Source: CADEDH01 sp039029735
GTDB taxonomy: Bacteria > Actinomycetota > Acidimicrobiia > Acidimicrobiales > SZUA-35
Direction of reading: 5' to 3'
Assembly: GCA_039029735.1 (NCBI GenBank)
Contig: JBCCFL010000011.1
Location: 1 to 64,000 of the forward strand
Length of the DNA: 64,000 nt
The position numbers and the translations under genes are program-made. Under the pieces are notes generated by a model. The model worked only from the letters and a program-made list of their open reading frames with translations. It was not told the origin of the DNA and did no database searches. This document shows, in pieces, positions 34,929 through 45,400 of the stretch; within the stretch, counting starts at the first letter, position 1; every line of letters begins with the position of its first letter.

Positions 34929-35671
34929 CCCTGCGTGCCAGCGGGCTGGCCAACGCCGGCGGCGGCGAAGGCATCATCGACGATCGGCATACAGGCGTCG
35001 ACGTCGGCCGCGACCGCCTCGTCGGTGTAGTCGAGGCCGAGATTCTCGGCGAAGCGAGCCGACCGGTTCCCGAAGCCAGCTTGTCGCTCACCTCGTTGAC
35101 CCTGCCCCTGGTCGGCTCCCTCGCCCTGCCCCTCACCGTCGCCGCCGGCGCCCGGCCCCTGGCCCGGGCCGCCGTCGAGGGTGAGATCACCAACGTCGTA
35201 TCCGGCGTCACGCAGACATGCGGAGAACGCAACCAGTGCGTCTTGAACCTCGGGGGCCTCGATTGCCCCCCGGCGCCCCTGGCCTCCGCCGAAGCCACCA
35301 CTGGCCAGGAACGGCTGGCACGTCTCCATCGCCGCCTGGAATCCGTCGGCCTGGCGGTCGACGGCCTGGAAGGCTTCGCGCAGCTCGATGTTGCCCGCCG
35401 CATCGATGCCGAGGTCGGGGAAGTCGTCGAGGCCTTCGTCTCGCATGCATGCCGAGAAGGCGAGCGCAGCCTCGTCAGGCGGGAGGTCGGCTGCCGGATC
35501 GTTGTCGTCGAGCGTCGCGGCATCAGCCGCCGTTTCGAGGCCGTCCCCTCCGGCGTCGAGCGACGCCACCCCCTCGGAGGTCTCGGACGTAGTGCTGCAC
35601 GCTGCGCCGACGAACACGGCGACGAGCAGCAACGCCACGAGGGCGCGGCGGTGGGATGCGGTGGTGGTCAT
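34925..35671 (-). CDS. Cys-containing lipoprotein of the export operon
   Basis: The signal peptide ends in the lipobox 'AVFVGAACS' with Cys25, so the 248-residue protein is probably lipid-anchored outside the membrane. Two related segments occur: 'LAFSACMRDEGLDDFPDL' (70-87) and 'LVAFSACLRDAGYDVGDLTL' (146-165). Together with Cys118 and a late 'DVDACMPIVDD', they give four conserved-looking Cys. A Gly/Gln-rich stretch (about 167-200) is a flexible linker. It is the first gene of the five-gene operon and overlaps the first adaptor by four bases, so it is likely part of, or a cargo-binding partner for, the exporter. Confidence 0.8.
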   Translation of the reverse strand: MTTTASHRRALVALLLVAVFVGAACSTTSETSEGVASLDAGGDGLETAADAATLDDNDPAADLPPDEAALAFSACMRDEGLDDFPDLGIDAAGNIELREAFQAVDRQADGFQAAMETCQPFLASGGFGGGQGRRGAIEAPEVQDALVAFSACLRDAGYDVGDLTLDGGPGQGPGAGGDGEGQGEGADQGQGQRGERQAGFGNRSARFAENLGLDYTDEAVAADVDACMPIVDDAFAAAGVGQPAGTQG

Positions 35672-35743
35672 GCGCGCCAGTTTCGGCGGCGAATGTGATG
35701 AGCGGGTTAGGAGTTCACCAGCAGCGCGCGAAGGCCCAACGCC

Positions 35744-37405
35744 TCAGTCGCTCAGGGCGTAGAACGTACCGTTGCGGCTGCCAACGTAGATCCAGCCGTT
35801 CCACACCGCCGGCGTCGACTCGATGCACCCGCCGAGATCCACCGACCAGCGGGCCCGGGGGCGACCGTCCACCAGATCGAAGGCGTTGAGTCGACCACCG
35901 CAGTCGGCCTGGATCAGCACGTCATCCACCACGACCGGTGAGCTCCACAGCGGGCCCTCCAGTTCGAGCACCCATTGCTCCTCTCCCGTCGCACGGTCGA
36001 GCCCCAGCACCTGGCCACCATCGGTCGCCACGATCAGCAACTCGCCCCAGAGCGCCGGCGTGGCCCAGATCCCCGAGCCCAGCCCCTCGTTCGCCTCCCG
36101 GCTCCACACCAGGGGGTCGTCAGGGTTTGACGGGTCGAGCTTGATGATCTGGCCCAGGTCGCGGCTGCGCTGGTTTCCCCGCTCATACTCGGCTCCGAGG
36201 TAGAGCATGCCTTCGTCGTCGATCACGATCGTGGCATCGGTGTCGTCGCCGGACCAGTAGCGGAACACGCGCTCGGGATCGTCGCCTTCGGGCAGGCCGG
36301 AGATGTCCCAGCCCTGCACCAGCCCGGCCGAGTTCGTGAAGTAGACCACGTCGCCGCTGATCGCCACCGAGTTCTCGACCGACACCTGGGTGTCGTTCAC
36401 GGCGTCGAGCAACTCGGAGTCCCAGCTCTCGGTGCTGAACGTGATCTCCGGGTCGACGGTCACGAGCCCGTCGGCGTCGTAGTCGCGGTTGAGCTTCACC
36501 ACGAAGAAGCGGCCGTTCTCGCCCCCGATGAACAGATAGTCGTCGATCACGAGGCCCGAGCCGTCCCAGTCGTTGTTCCACAGCGTTGGTTGCACGGCTT
36601 CGGCCGACAGCCGCCAGAGCGCCTCGGGCTCGTCGCGGTCGAGGGCCACCACGTGGTAGAAGTCGTCGCGGCTGCCGGTGTAGAGCAGTGGGAAGCCGTC
36701 GGGGTCGACCGTGACCGTGCCCTTGACGATGTCGCCGGTGCGGTAGCTGGGCAGCACCTCGTCACCGGTGGCGGGGTCGAGAAGGTTGATGCGTTGGTTG
36801 TAGGCCCCGAATCCCACCCACCAGTCCGGCGAGTCGGCCGGGCGGCCGGCCGGAGCGGGGAACACCACGGGTTGGCCAGTCCAGCCTGATCCGCACCACT
36901 GCTTGGCCACCCCTGCAACCGACGAGTTGGAGCAGCCAATGGCGAAGGTCCACTGCACCGACGGCTGAGCCGGCATGGGTCCGGCGCCGTGGAAGGTGCG
37001 AGTCGGATTGCCCCGGAACGTGAGCAGACCCTCGGTGGCCCCGAGGGCGCTCCAGGGCCGCCCCGACGAGGCGGCGTCCACCCACACGGAGGGGTCGGGT
37101 CGGAACCGTTCGGTGGTGAGGCCCCCAAACGCCGCCGACTCGCCGATGACGCTCCCCACGGCGGTGTCCACTTCCCCGTCAGCGCCGTCGGCGTCACGTC
37201 CGGGGCCGAGGGGACCGGGTACGGCGGAGCCGGTGGCCAGCGCCGTGCTGCCGATCTGGGGCAATGCGCCGGCGAACTGGCGATCCAGAGCGATCAGACC
37301 GAGGAATGACAAGGCGCAGGACAGCACTGGAACAATCCACGTCGGTAACCCCACTTGCACCCGCACTGCTCCCAGTGTGCCGTACCAGGCGGTTCGGTTC
37401 ATCAC
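35744..37405 (-). CDS. Membrane-anchored PQQ-like beta-propeller protein
   Basis: One transmembrane helix near the N-terminus (22-40, 'TWIVPVLSCALSFLGLIALD') is followed by a disordered stretch and then about seven PQQ/WD-like blades. Repeated strand patterns include 'WSSPVVVDDVLIQADCGGRL', 'GSGIWATPALWGELLIVATD' and 'IESTPAVWNGWIYVGSRNGT'. There are no ligands for a PQQ quinoprotein and no enzymatic domain. Such propellers (BamB-like or PQQ-repeat) act as scaffolds, sensors or extracellular binding proteins. It ends 72 bases upstream of the lipoprotein gene and may be in the same transcript. Function unknown. Confidence 0.8.
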   Translation of the reverse strand: MMNRTAWYGTLGAVRVQVGLPTWIVPVLSCALSFLGLIALDRQFAGALPQIGSTALATGSAVPGPLGPGRDADGADGEVDTAVGSVIGESAAFGGLTTERFRPDPSVWVDAASSGRPWSALGATEGLLTFRGNPTRTFHGAGPMPAQPSVQWTFAIGCSNSSVAGVAKQWCGSGWTGQPVVFPAPAGRPADSPDWWVGFGAYNQRINLLDPATGDEVLPSYRTGDIVKGTVTVDPDGFPLLYTGSRDDFYHVVALDRDEPEALWRLSAEAVQPTLWNNDWDGSGLVIDDYLFIGGENGRFFVVKLNRDYDADGLVTVDPEITFSTESWDSELLDAVNDTQVSVENSVAISGDVVYFTNSAGLVQGWDISGLPEGDDPERVFRYWSGDDTDATIVIDDEGMLYLGAEYERGNQRSRDLGQIIKLDPSNPDDPLVWSREANEGLGSGIWATPALWGELLIVATDGGQVLGLDRATGEEQWVLELEGPLWSSPVVVDDVLIQADCGGRLNAFDLVDGRPRARWSVDLGGCIESTPAVWNGWIYVGSRNGTFYALSD

Positions 37406-37561
37406 TCCGCGACGGCTACCGTGGAAGCCCGGGTGCTGAGACGGGGCGACATCCGGAACGAGTAGACCAGCAACGCGGGAGCTGCAGTGTCATCACGAGT
37501 TTGCCTTGTGCTCAGCTTCACCTCATGAGGCTGTCACTCCTCACCTTCAGGCTCATCGTTG

Positions 37562-38308
37562 ATGAGGCATCAGGTTGTGGTCGAGGCTGACCAGATGGGC
37601 GCGCACACACGAGCCACGTCCGAGCCGTCAGAGCTCGACACGTCGGGTTCGTTGGCGATCTTCGATCTCGACCGCACCCTTCATGCCGGGTCGGGTCTCG
37701 GTGTCCTCGCCCAGTTGGCCTTCCGTCGGCGCCTGATCGGGCCCGGGCGGGCCGTGCGCTCGCTCCTCCACGACGTGGTGTTCCGCAAGCTCGGATCCAC
37801 CGACGATCAGATCAGCTCCATCGCTGAGCTGGCCCTGGAGATGGCGGCTGGGGTGAGAAGCGAGGATCTGGCCCCCGTGGTCGACGCGGCCGCTCAGCAG
37901 ATCGCCGAGTCGGTGCGGCCACCGATGCAGCTGCTGCTCGACAACCACCTCCAAGCGGGTCATTTCTGCGTGTTGTTGTCGGCCAGCCCCCAACCCCTCG
38001 TGGAGCAGGTCGCAACGCTGCTGGGCGCTCACCGCGGCATCGGCACGGTGATCGAGACCGACGACGCCGGGGTGCTCACGGGTCGGATTGTGCAACCCAT
38101 GTGCTACGGCGAGGGAAAGCTCGATCGCCTCGACGCCGCGATCGGGTGGTCGCCAGAAACGGGCAGCAGCACGTTCACCTACGCCTACGCCGACTCGATG
38201 TCGGATCTCCCGCTGCTCGAAGCGGTGAACTCACCGGTGGTGATCGTTCCCGACAAGCCGTTGCGGCGGCTGGCAGCCGAGCGCGACTGGCCCGTCATCG
38301 ACTTCTGA
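37562..38308 (+). CDS. HAD-IB family phosphatase (SerB-like)
   Basis: All four HAD motifs are visible: motif I 'FDLDRTLHAG' (34-43, with nucleophile Asp35 and Asp37), motif II 'LLSASPQPLVE', motif III Lys in 'GEGKLDRLD', and motif IV 'YADSMSDLPLLE'. The helical cap between motifs I and II matches the IB subfamily, which includes phosphoserine phosphatase-like and phospholipid phosphatase enzymes. The length and N-terminal extension argue against serine biosynthesis proper. The start is uncertain: TTG 37559, ATG 37562 or ATG 37595, the last having a GAGG site. It is divergent from the propeller gene. Confidence 0.85.
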   Translation: MRHQVVVEADQMGAHTRATSEPSELDTSGSLAIFDLDRTLHAGSGLGVLAQLAFRRRLIGPGRAVRSLLHDVVFRKLGSTDDQISSIAELALEMAAGVRSEDLAPVVDAAAQQIAESVRPPMQLLLDNHLQAGHFCVLLSASPQPLVEQVATLLGAHRGIGTVIETDDAGVLTGRIVQPMCYGEGKLDRLDAAIGWSPETGSSTFTYAYADSMSDLPLLEAVNSPVVIVPDKPLRRLAAERDWPVIDF

Positions 38309-38327
38309 CCGCGGCCCGGGCCCGGCG

Positions 38328-39914
38328 TCAGGCCAGGCCGCCCTCGGCCACCATTCGTTCGAGCGTGAGTTCCGGGTGGTCGCTGATCACCCGATCCATC
38401 CAGTACTTGCTCTCGAACAGCGCGAGGTGCGTGCCGTCGTCCCGCACGAGCACGTCCACGCCCTGCATGGCCCGCAGGCGGGCCATGCTCTCGGCGTCGG
38501 TCCGACGAGCGATCGAGTAGCTCGTGGCCGTGAGTTCTGCTGCGGCTCCGAACTCGGTCTCCAGGCGATGGGTGGCCACCTCGAACTGCATCGGGCCCAC
38601 GGCGGCGAGCACGGGGGCCTGATCACCGAGATCCTGGTCACGCAGCACCTGGATGGCGCCCTCTTCATCGAGCTGCACGATGCCTTTGCGGAACTGCTTG
38701 AACTTCGACACATCCTTCACCCGGGCCCGCATGAAGTGCTCGGGGGCGAAGGCGGGCAGCAGCGGGAACTCAGCCGGCTCGTCCACGTAGATGGCGTCGC
38801 CAACACGCAGGTCGTTGGCGTTGACCAAGCCGAGCACGTCCCCGGGGTAGGCCTCGTCCACCGTGTCGCGATCCTGGCCGAACACGGTCTGGGCGTACTT
38901 GGTGGAGAACTGGCGCCCGGTTCGACCGGCGATGGCCGTCATGCCCCGCTCGAACTTGCCGGAGCACACCCGCACGAACGCGATGCGGTCGCGGTGAGCC
39001 TTGTCCATCCCCGCCTGCACCTTGAACACCAGGCCCGAGAACGGGGCGTCGAGCCCCCGGCGGGAGCCGTCGCGCATCACCCGCGGCGCCGGTGAGGGCA
39101 CCAGATCCACCACACCGTCGAGCAGGAACCGCACGCCGAAGTTGGTGAGGGCCGAGCCGAAGAACACCGGAGTGGACTCACCAGCCAGGAACGTCTTCTG
39201 ATCGACCACTCGACCGACCGTGTCGAGCAGCTCCACTTCCTCGGCGGCTTCGGTCCAGGCCTCGCCCTCCTCGACCTCGGCCCGCTCGGCGTCCACCGCC
39301 TCTTCCGGGGCGATCGTGGAGCCTCGGGCCACCCGCTCGAAGCGGGTGTACACGCCGTCCGTGCGGTTGACCACGCCCCGGAAGTCGCCGGGAATGCCCA
39401 CCGGCCAGGTGACCGGCGTCGGCTCGACCACCAGCGTCTCCTCGATCTCGTCGAGCAGCTCGAGCGGAGCCTTGCCGGGGCGGTCCCACTTGTTGATGAA
39501 GGTGAGGAAGGGGATTTCTCGCTCGCGGCACACCTCGAACAGCTTCAGCGTCTGCGGCTCGATGCCCTTAGCCGCGTCGAGCACCATGATCGCGGCGTCG
39601 GCGGCGGCGAGCACTCGGTAGGTGTCCTCGGAGAAGTCGCGGTGGCCGGGGGTGTCGAGGAGGTTGAGCACGCAGTTGCGGTAGTCGAACTGCAGCACGG
39701 TGGACGTGATCGAGATGCCGCGCTGCTGCTCCAGGTCCATCCAGTCGGACGTGGCGGAGCGGCGGCCCTCGCGCGCCTTCACAGCGCCGGCCTCGGCGCC
39801 GAGGGCGCCGCCGTAGAGCAAGAACTTCTCGGTGAGCGTGGTCTTACCGGCGTCGGGGTGCGAGATGATGGCGAAGGTCCGGCGACGGGCCGCCTCGGAG
39901 CGTGGATCGGTCAC
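38328..39914 (-). CDS. prfC: Peptide chain release factor 3
   Basis: The 528-residue GTPase shows G1 'SHPDAGKTTL' (18-27), 'ATSDWMDLEQQRGISIT' (54-70), G3 'LLDTPGH' (85-91) and G4 'NKWDRPGK' (141-148). A long C-terminal domain ends in the RF3 region. RF3 removes RF1/RF2 from the ribosome after peptide release and is expressed from its own promoter in most bacteria. Length and motifs agree with the family. It starts 100 bases from, and divergent to, the protease-led operon. Confidence 0.95.
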   Translation of the reverse strand: MTDPRSEAARRRTFAIISHPDAGKTTLTEKFLLYGGALGAEAGAVKAREGRRSATSDWMDLEQQRGISITSTVLQFDYRNCVLNLLDTPGHRDFSEDTYRVLAAADAAIMVLDAAKGIEPQTLKLFEVCREREIPFLTFINKWDRPGKAPLELLDEIEETLVVEPTPVTWPVGIPGDFRGVVNRTDGVYTRFERVARGSTIAPEEAVDAERAEVEEGEAWTEAAEEVELLDTVGRVVDQKTFLAGESTPVFFGSALTNFGVRFLLDGVVDLVPSPAPRVMRDGSRRGLDAPFSGLVFKVQAGMDKAHRDRIAFVRVCSGKFERGMTAIAGRTGRQFSTKYAQTVFGQDRDTVDEAYPGDVLGLVNANDLRVGDAIYVDEPAEFPLLPAFAPEHFMRARVKDVSKFKQFRKGIVQLDEEGAIQVLRDQDLGDQAPVLAAVGPMQFEVATHRLETEFGAAAELTATSYSIARRTDAESMARLRAMQGVDVLVRDDGTHLALFESKYWMDRVISDHPELTLERMVAEGGLA

Positions 39915-40014
39915 ACACCAACGGTACCGGCGAGAGGCGCCCGCTCATTGGGCCGCGTCGATGACCTGCCGTGATGCGGTTGACGGGCCGCCATGGGTCC
40001 AGAAGGATGGCGCC

Positions 40015-41184
40015 ATGGAGGGACCTGAACAGCGCCGATTGGTTCAGGGGCGGAATCTTCTCGGCGAACGACTGCTCGGCGTGCCTGGCGTCACCGCCGT
40101 CGGCATCGGGCTCCAGGAGTTCGACGGGAGACCCACTGGTCGCGTGGTGCCGGTCGCCATCGTGGAGGAGAAGCGGCCACTGGACCGGGTGGACCCGATC
40201 CACGCGATCCCCAAGTCCATCCGGGGTATCCCCGTCGACGTCCACGTAGGCGGTCGCCCGCAGAAACTCAGCCTCCTACCTGGTGCGTCGAAGGGCGGCA
40301 CGTTCGAGATCGACCGCACGATGAAGCGCCCGCTGCGGGGTGGCGTTGCAATGAGCAACTCCCGCACGACCCCCGAGCATCGCGCTCGGAGCTACGGGAC
40401 CCTAGGTGTGATCATGATCGACACCTTCGAGAACTTCTATGCGTTGACAAACGCGCACGTGGTGGCCGATGACGATTGGCCCGCCAGCCAAGACCCCGCC
40501 AATCACAAGCCCGCGTACCAACCCGACGCAGTAGGTGGACGCCCCAACATCGGTGTCGTCGTCGGCCTCGAGCACTCCGGTCACACCGATGTAGGTCTCA
40601 TCCGGCTCGCGTCTGGCGTCTCGTTCGTGCCTGCGATTCAGGACCTGGGGCCGCCGGGGCCGCACCGCCAACTGACGGCGTCAGACCTTGAGGCCGCAGC
40701 ACCGCAGGGTGGCATCGCGGTGCGAAAGCGAGGGGCCCGAACAGGTTTGACAGGTGGCCGGATCGTGCTCATCCAGACCTTCGCCATACCGGAAACGCCT
40801 GCTCCTGCGGGTGCCCAGTGGTGGACAGCATCTGCTCTCGATTCGAACAACGGCGACGACATCCTGCTCGAAGGGGGCCATGTCATCCGAGGCGCCCCCG
40901 ACATGCACGGCCGTCCTGGCGATTTCATGCTGGCCGGCGATTCTGGCTCGGTCGTGCTCGACGACGATCACCGAGTGGTGGGTTTGGGTTGGGGACGATC
41001 AAAGGATGGCGGGCGTCGGTCCACCACAGGCCCTCCCCCGCGGGCGGCTGACGCATGGGCCACGCCAATTGAGACCGTGATCAGCTCGATGAGTTCTGTC
41101 GCCGCGGGCCTCGAAGTCGTCGTGCCCCTTGCCGGCGAGGATCAGACCGAGCCCGACAAGATGACACCGCGGACGGTGCCATGA
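40015..41184 (+). CDS. Cytosolic trypsin-like serine protease, first of six-gene operon
   Basis: The 389-residue protein begins at ATG 40015 behind AAGGA and has no signal peptide. Residues 1 to about 85 form an N-terminal domain ('GVPGVTAVGIGLQEFDGRPT', then a 'KKRPL..IPKSIRGIPVDVH' region) that recurs in cytosolic or membrane-associated trypsin-like proteases such as the plant NAL1 type. The protease core follows: His148 in 'YALTNAHVV', Asp192 in 'HTDVGLIRL' and Ser310 in 'AGDSGSVVL', so all three catalytic residues are present. It overlaps the second protease by four bases. It might process or regulate the four large proteins encoded downstream (inference). Confidence 0.85.
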   Translation: MEGPEQRRLVQGRNLLGERLLGVPGVTAVGIGLQEFDGRPTGRVVPVAIVEEKRPLDRVDPIHAIPKSIRGIPVDVHVGGRPQKLSLLPGASKGGTFEIDRTMKRPLRGGVAMSNSRTTPEHRARSYGTLGVIMIDTFENFYALTNAHVVADDDWPASQDPANHKPAYQPDAVGGRPNIGVVVGLEHSGHTDVGLIRLASGVSFVPAIQDLGPPGPHRQLTASDLEAAAPQGGIAVRKRGARTGLTGGRIVLIQTFAIPETPAPAGAQWWTASALDSNNGDDILLEGGHVIRGAPDMHGRPGDFMLAGDSGSVVLDDDHRVVGLGWGRSKDGGRRSTTGPPPRAADAWATPIETVISSMSSVAAGLEVVVPLAGEDQTEPDKMTPRTVP

Positions 41185-42401
41185 GCACCAACACCGACGT
41201 GCGTGCCGCCTTCGTCGAGGCCCGTCGCCTCTTCCGCCGACACCCCGATGTCACCGCAATCGCGCTCGGGCCGCGTCGGCGCCAGGGCGAGTTCCACCCA
41301 GAACTGACGGTGATCGCCGGCATCGACCGCAAGCAGCGCAAGGCCGACGTGGGGCGCGACGACCTGCTCCCGCTCTCAGTTGCCGGTCTTCCGGTCGACG
41401 TCCAGGAGATGGGCCGCCCCCAGAGCCTGGGCGAACCGCTGTGGGGTTGGGTGCCCTACGGCGCCAAGGCCCGCAACCGCGTCACCCAGCGGGTCGACCG
41501 GGTGCTCCACAGCGGCTCCAACATCTTCCCCCGGCTGAAGAAGGCCGGCGCCGGCACCCTCGGATTCTTCATGCACGACCATGCACAGGTGATCCAAGAT
41601 CTGCCAGACCTTCGACACTTCGCCGTGACCAATGCCCACGTGGTGGCTCGTGCCGACCGTACGCGCACGGTCGTCGAGCTACCGGTGGACGGTGTAACCG
41701 CAGTCGGCCACGGTCGCTACAGCGACCTCACCGGGCTCTTCCGTCGCGACGTCGGCGTCGTGGCGAGGCAGTGGGGCTACCAAGCGGCGGCGAACGGCAC
41801 GATCAGCATGCCACTGGATCTCGACGACTTTGCGCTCGTGCAGCTCAACGCCGGCGAGGAGTACGCCCCCGACGTCGGCGACCTGACAAGCATCACCGAC
41901 GTGCGACCAGTCGCCGACTTCGATGACGGCATCGTCGACCCGAAATACCTCTACAAGTACGGCACCTGCACAGGGTGGACGAAGGGTGAGCTCACCGGCA
42001 TGTGGTACGAGCGGCTCGACCCTCCGCCTGCCGACGAGGACGACCCCAACTTCCGTGAGATCGACGGCGGCGTTTACAACATCGGCTATCACCTGCTCAT
42101 TCGGCCCGAGGTGGATCCCGACAACCTGAACCGCACCAATGCGTTCGCCTACGAGGGCGACTCGGGGAGCGCGGTGGTCGACGACCGGGGCAACCTGGTC
42201 GGACAAATTCACCGCGTGGTCGTAACTGACCAACAGACTCGTTACACCGGCGTGGCCACCCCGATCCAGCGCATCATCGACACGGTCACGGCCGATCCGG
42301 ACTTCGCCGACCTGGTGGTCACCACGCCCTCGTCGATCGGGTTCAGCACTGACCCGCTCACCGAGCCGATCGTCGTGCCTGACTGGCCGAACCAGCCATG
42401 A
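41181..42401 (+). CDS. Second cytosolic trypsin-like serine protease
   Basis: The 406-residue protein is organised like its upstream neighbour but is divergent in sequence. It has the same type of N-terminal domain ('HPDVTAIALGPRRRQGEFHP', then 'LPVDVQEMGRP'), then His153 in 'FAVTNAHVV', Asp216 in 'DLDDFALVQL' and Ser328 in 'EGDSGSAVV'. It has no signal peptide or membrane helix. Both neighbours overlap by four bases, making it part of one coupled translation unit. Two paralogous proteases in tandem suggest either a heterodimer or two substrates. Confidence 0.85.
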   Translation: MSTNTDVRAAFVEARRLFRRHPDVTAIALGPRRRQGEFHPELTVIAGIDRKQRKADVGRDDLLPLSVAGLPVDVQEMGRPQSLGEPLWGWVPYGAKARNRVTQRVDRVLHSGSNIFPRLKKAGAGTLGFFMHDHAQVIQDLPDLRHFAVTNAHVVARADRTRTVVELPVDGVTAVGHGRYSDLTGLFRRDVGVVARQWGYQAAANGTISMPLDLDDFALVQLNAGEEYAPDVGDLTSITDVRPVADFDDGIVDPKYLYKYGTCTGWTKGELTGMWYERLDPPPADEDDPNFREIDGGVYNIGYHLLIRPEVDPDNLNRTNAFAYEGDSGSAVVDDRGNLVGQIHRVVVTDQQTRYTGVATPIQRIIDTVTADPDFADLVVTTPSSIGFSTDPLTEPIVVPDWPNQP

Positions 42402-45400
42402 GTGGCAACGGGACGCTCGCCGCGATCGGGCACCTGCTCGGCTCGATCGGGGAACGGCTTCGTTTCGAGTTGGCTCACAACACCCACGAACTGCTTGCCG
42501 CAGCCGGCGTCGAAGTCGGCGGGCTCGAGCCCGATGAACTCACCGACTTGTTCGACGACGTCGTCGATCTCGTCGACGACCTGGTCGACAGCGCGGAGGT
42601 ACTGGCTCTGGCCGTCGATGGCGGTGATGCGCTCGAGATCGCCGACGCCGCAGTGGCGATGCTCGGTCACCTTCCAACCGTGATCTCCACGGTCGACGAC
42701 CTCAGCGGACTGGAGCCGACCGCCGACGTCGGGTCGATCGAATCCATCGGCCAGGCCATCGTCGACACGGTGGTCATTGCCGAGATCGAGGCGGCACCTG
42801 TCTTGGCCGGCGGCCTCGAGATCCTGGGCGTCATCGAACGGACGTCGATCGCCGAGACCATCGACCGTGCCGGGTACGACTCGCTCAGCCTTCGCTGGGA
42901 TCGGCTCGGAACCGCACTGACCGATCCTGCCGGGCTCCTCAGCGACCGAGTCGGATGGAACGACGGCCCGATCGATCCCGTGCTGTTCGAGCTCGTCGGG
43001 CATTTCCTCCGCCGCCTCGGCCTCCCAGCCGCGGTGGACGAGCTCGACGACGGCACCGTGATCGGCTGGCTCTGGATCCTCAAGTGTGTTCTGGCCCCGG
43101 GCGCGTCGACCGTCGATGTGGAGCTCTTGGCTGGTGTCAACCACGACCACGACGTCACGCTCCACTCGGGCGGATGGTCGTTGAACCTCGGCGCGGCGCT
43201 CACCCTGACCGCCGATGCGAGCGCAACGATCGATCCCGGTTCGTCGTTCGAGCTCGTCGGCGCTGGCGCCGACGCTCGGCTGTCGGTTCACGCCCAGCTC
43301 GATCGCATCGCCGGGCCTGACGACGAGTTCTACTTGCTCGCCATCCCGGGCGTCGCCGGGATTCGAGCCGACGCACTGAGCCTGCGGGCCGAGGTGACGG
43401 TCGAGGCCGGCACCGCGGGGAGCCTGACGGTGCATCCGGCGGTTGCCGGCACAGTCACCGGGGTGAGGCTCGAGATCGACACCGACGGCATCGGCGGCCT
43501 CCTCGAGGCACTCATGAGCGGCGATGGGGCGGGCCCGGGGTCCGAGATCCAGATCGCCTACTCGGTCGACAACGGCCTGTCCTTCGGTGGGGCCGCCGGG
43601 GTATCGGTTGCGTTCGAGCCGAACTGGACAGTCGGTCCGTTGTCGGTGGCGCGCTTCGGTCTCGACGCGAGATTGGCCCCGGAAGGAGTCGACCTCACGG
43701 CTGCGGTCGACCTCCTGACCGTGTTCGGCCCGTTCACCGCCCGGATCGACGGCATCGGCGTGACCATGGCCGTTGGGTTCCCCAACGCAACCAACGACTG
43801 GGCGTTCACCGTTCAGCCGAAACTGTTCGACGCCATTGCGCTCGCCATCCAGAGCGAGGCCGTGAACGGCGGCGGCTTCCTCGAAGTGGATCACGACATC
43901 GGTCGGTACTCCGGCGCAGTCTCGCTCCAGATCGTCAGTGTTGGCATCGCCGCCATTGTGGTCGTCGACACCCAACTCCCGGATGGTTCCGACGGCTTCG
44001 CCTTCTTCGCCGCGCTCACCATCCAGTTCCCGGGAGTGCCACTGGGCTTCGGGTTCTCACTGACGGGCGTGGGTGGGCTCGTTGCCATCAACCGGGCGTT
44101 TGACGGCGAGGCGCTCGCCGTGGGCCTCCGGACTGGCGTGGTGGACTCGCTGCTGTTCCCCGAAGATCCGATCAACGATGCCGCCGAGATCATCGCTCAG
44201 ATCGACGACTACTTCCCGGTTGCCGTTGGCAACACCGTCATCGGTCCAGTCGTCGAGCTTGCATGGGGAACGCCGGTTCTGGTCACCGCACAGCTCGGCG
44301 TCGTCATCAGCATGCCGCAAGGGGTCATTGCGGTGCTCGGGTCGATCAGCGCACGCATCCCCGACCCGAACGCGCCAGCGCTGAGTCTGAATCTCGACCT
44401 GATCGGCATCATTGACATCCCGGCTGGTGATGTGTTGATCGCTGCGTCGCTTTACGACTCACGCCTGCTGGGTGTGATCGAGCTCAGCGGGGACATGGCC
44501 ACCTACGCCCGGTTCGGCAGCCAGCCGTACTTCCTGTTCTCGGTCGGCGGTTTCCACCCGGCGTTCACACCGCCATCGAACTTGCCAGCCATCATCTACG
44601 ACCTGCGGCGGATGACGGCATCGATCAGTGTCGCCGACAACGTCGCTATCTCACTGCAGCTCTACTTCGCTGTCACGTCGAACACTGTGCAGTTCGGCGC
44701 AGCACTCGAGCTCGAGGCGTCCATCAACGTCTTGATCAAGACCTATGTGGCTCGTGGCTGGTTCGAGTTCAACGTGCTGCTGCAGTTCTCGCCCTTCAAG
44801 CTGGTGGCCAACATCGCCGCTGGAGTGGCCATCTACTCGGGCAACAAGGAGCTGCTCGGCGTTCACCTCGAAGCCACCGTCGAAGGGCCCGACCCGTGGT
44901 ATGTCACCGGCAGCGCGTCGTTCCGGTTCTTCGGCCTCAACGTCGACTTCGAGTTGGAAGTCGGGAGCCGGGCTGTCGGCGAGCCTCGACCGACCGCTGA
45001 GATTCGCGACAGCGTGCTTGCCGCCCTTTCCGCCCCGTCGGCATGGGCTGAGTTGGATGCTCCCTCCGGCGCCCCGTCCGCCATCGTCTTCGTCGACATC
45101 GCCGACTCGGTCGACGCTGACCTGGACGACGACATGGTGTGGGTCCGGCCCGACAGGCTGCTACGCGTACTCCAGAGCATCGCGCCCTTCGATCGTCGAA
45201 TCGAGATCGTTGGTGAGGCCATACCCGCTCCTGGAGACGACTTCTTCCGGGTCACGGCGGCTGGTTTCGGCACCGTTCCACTCGACGAGATCGTGTCGGC
45301 TCAGGACTGGTTCGCGCCGGCGCACTTCGAGGCGCTCGATCGACAGGAGCGCCTCACCCGCGAGTCGTTCGAGCTGATGAACGGAGGCGTGGACTTCGGA

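Noticed and set aside
42242..43975. 577-codon minus-strand open frame opposite the DUF6603-like gene
   Set aside because: Biased composition and no ribosome site; the plus-strand gene has coupled neighbours and better coding character.
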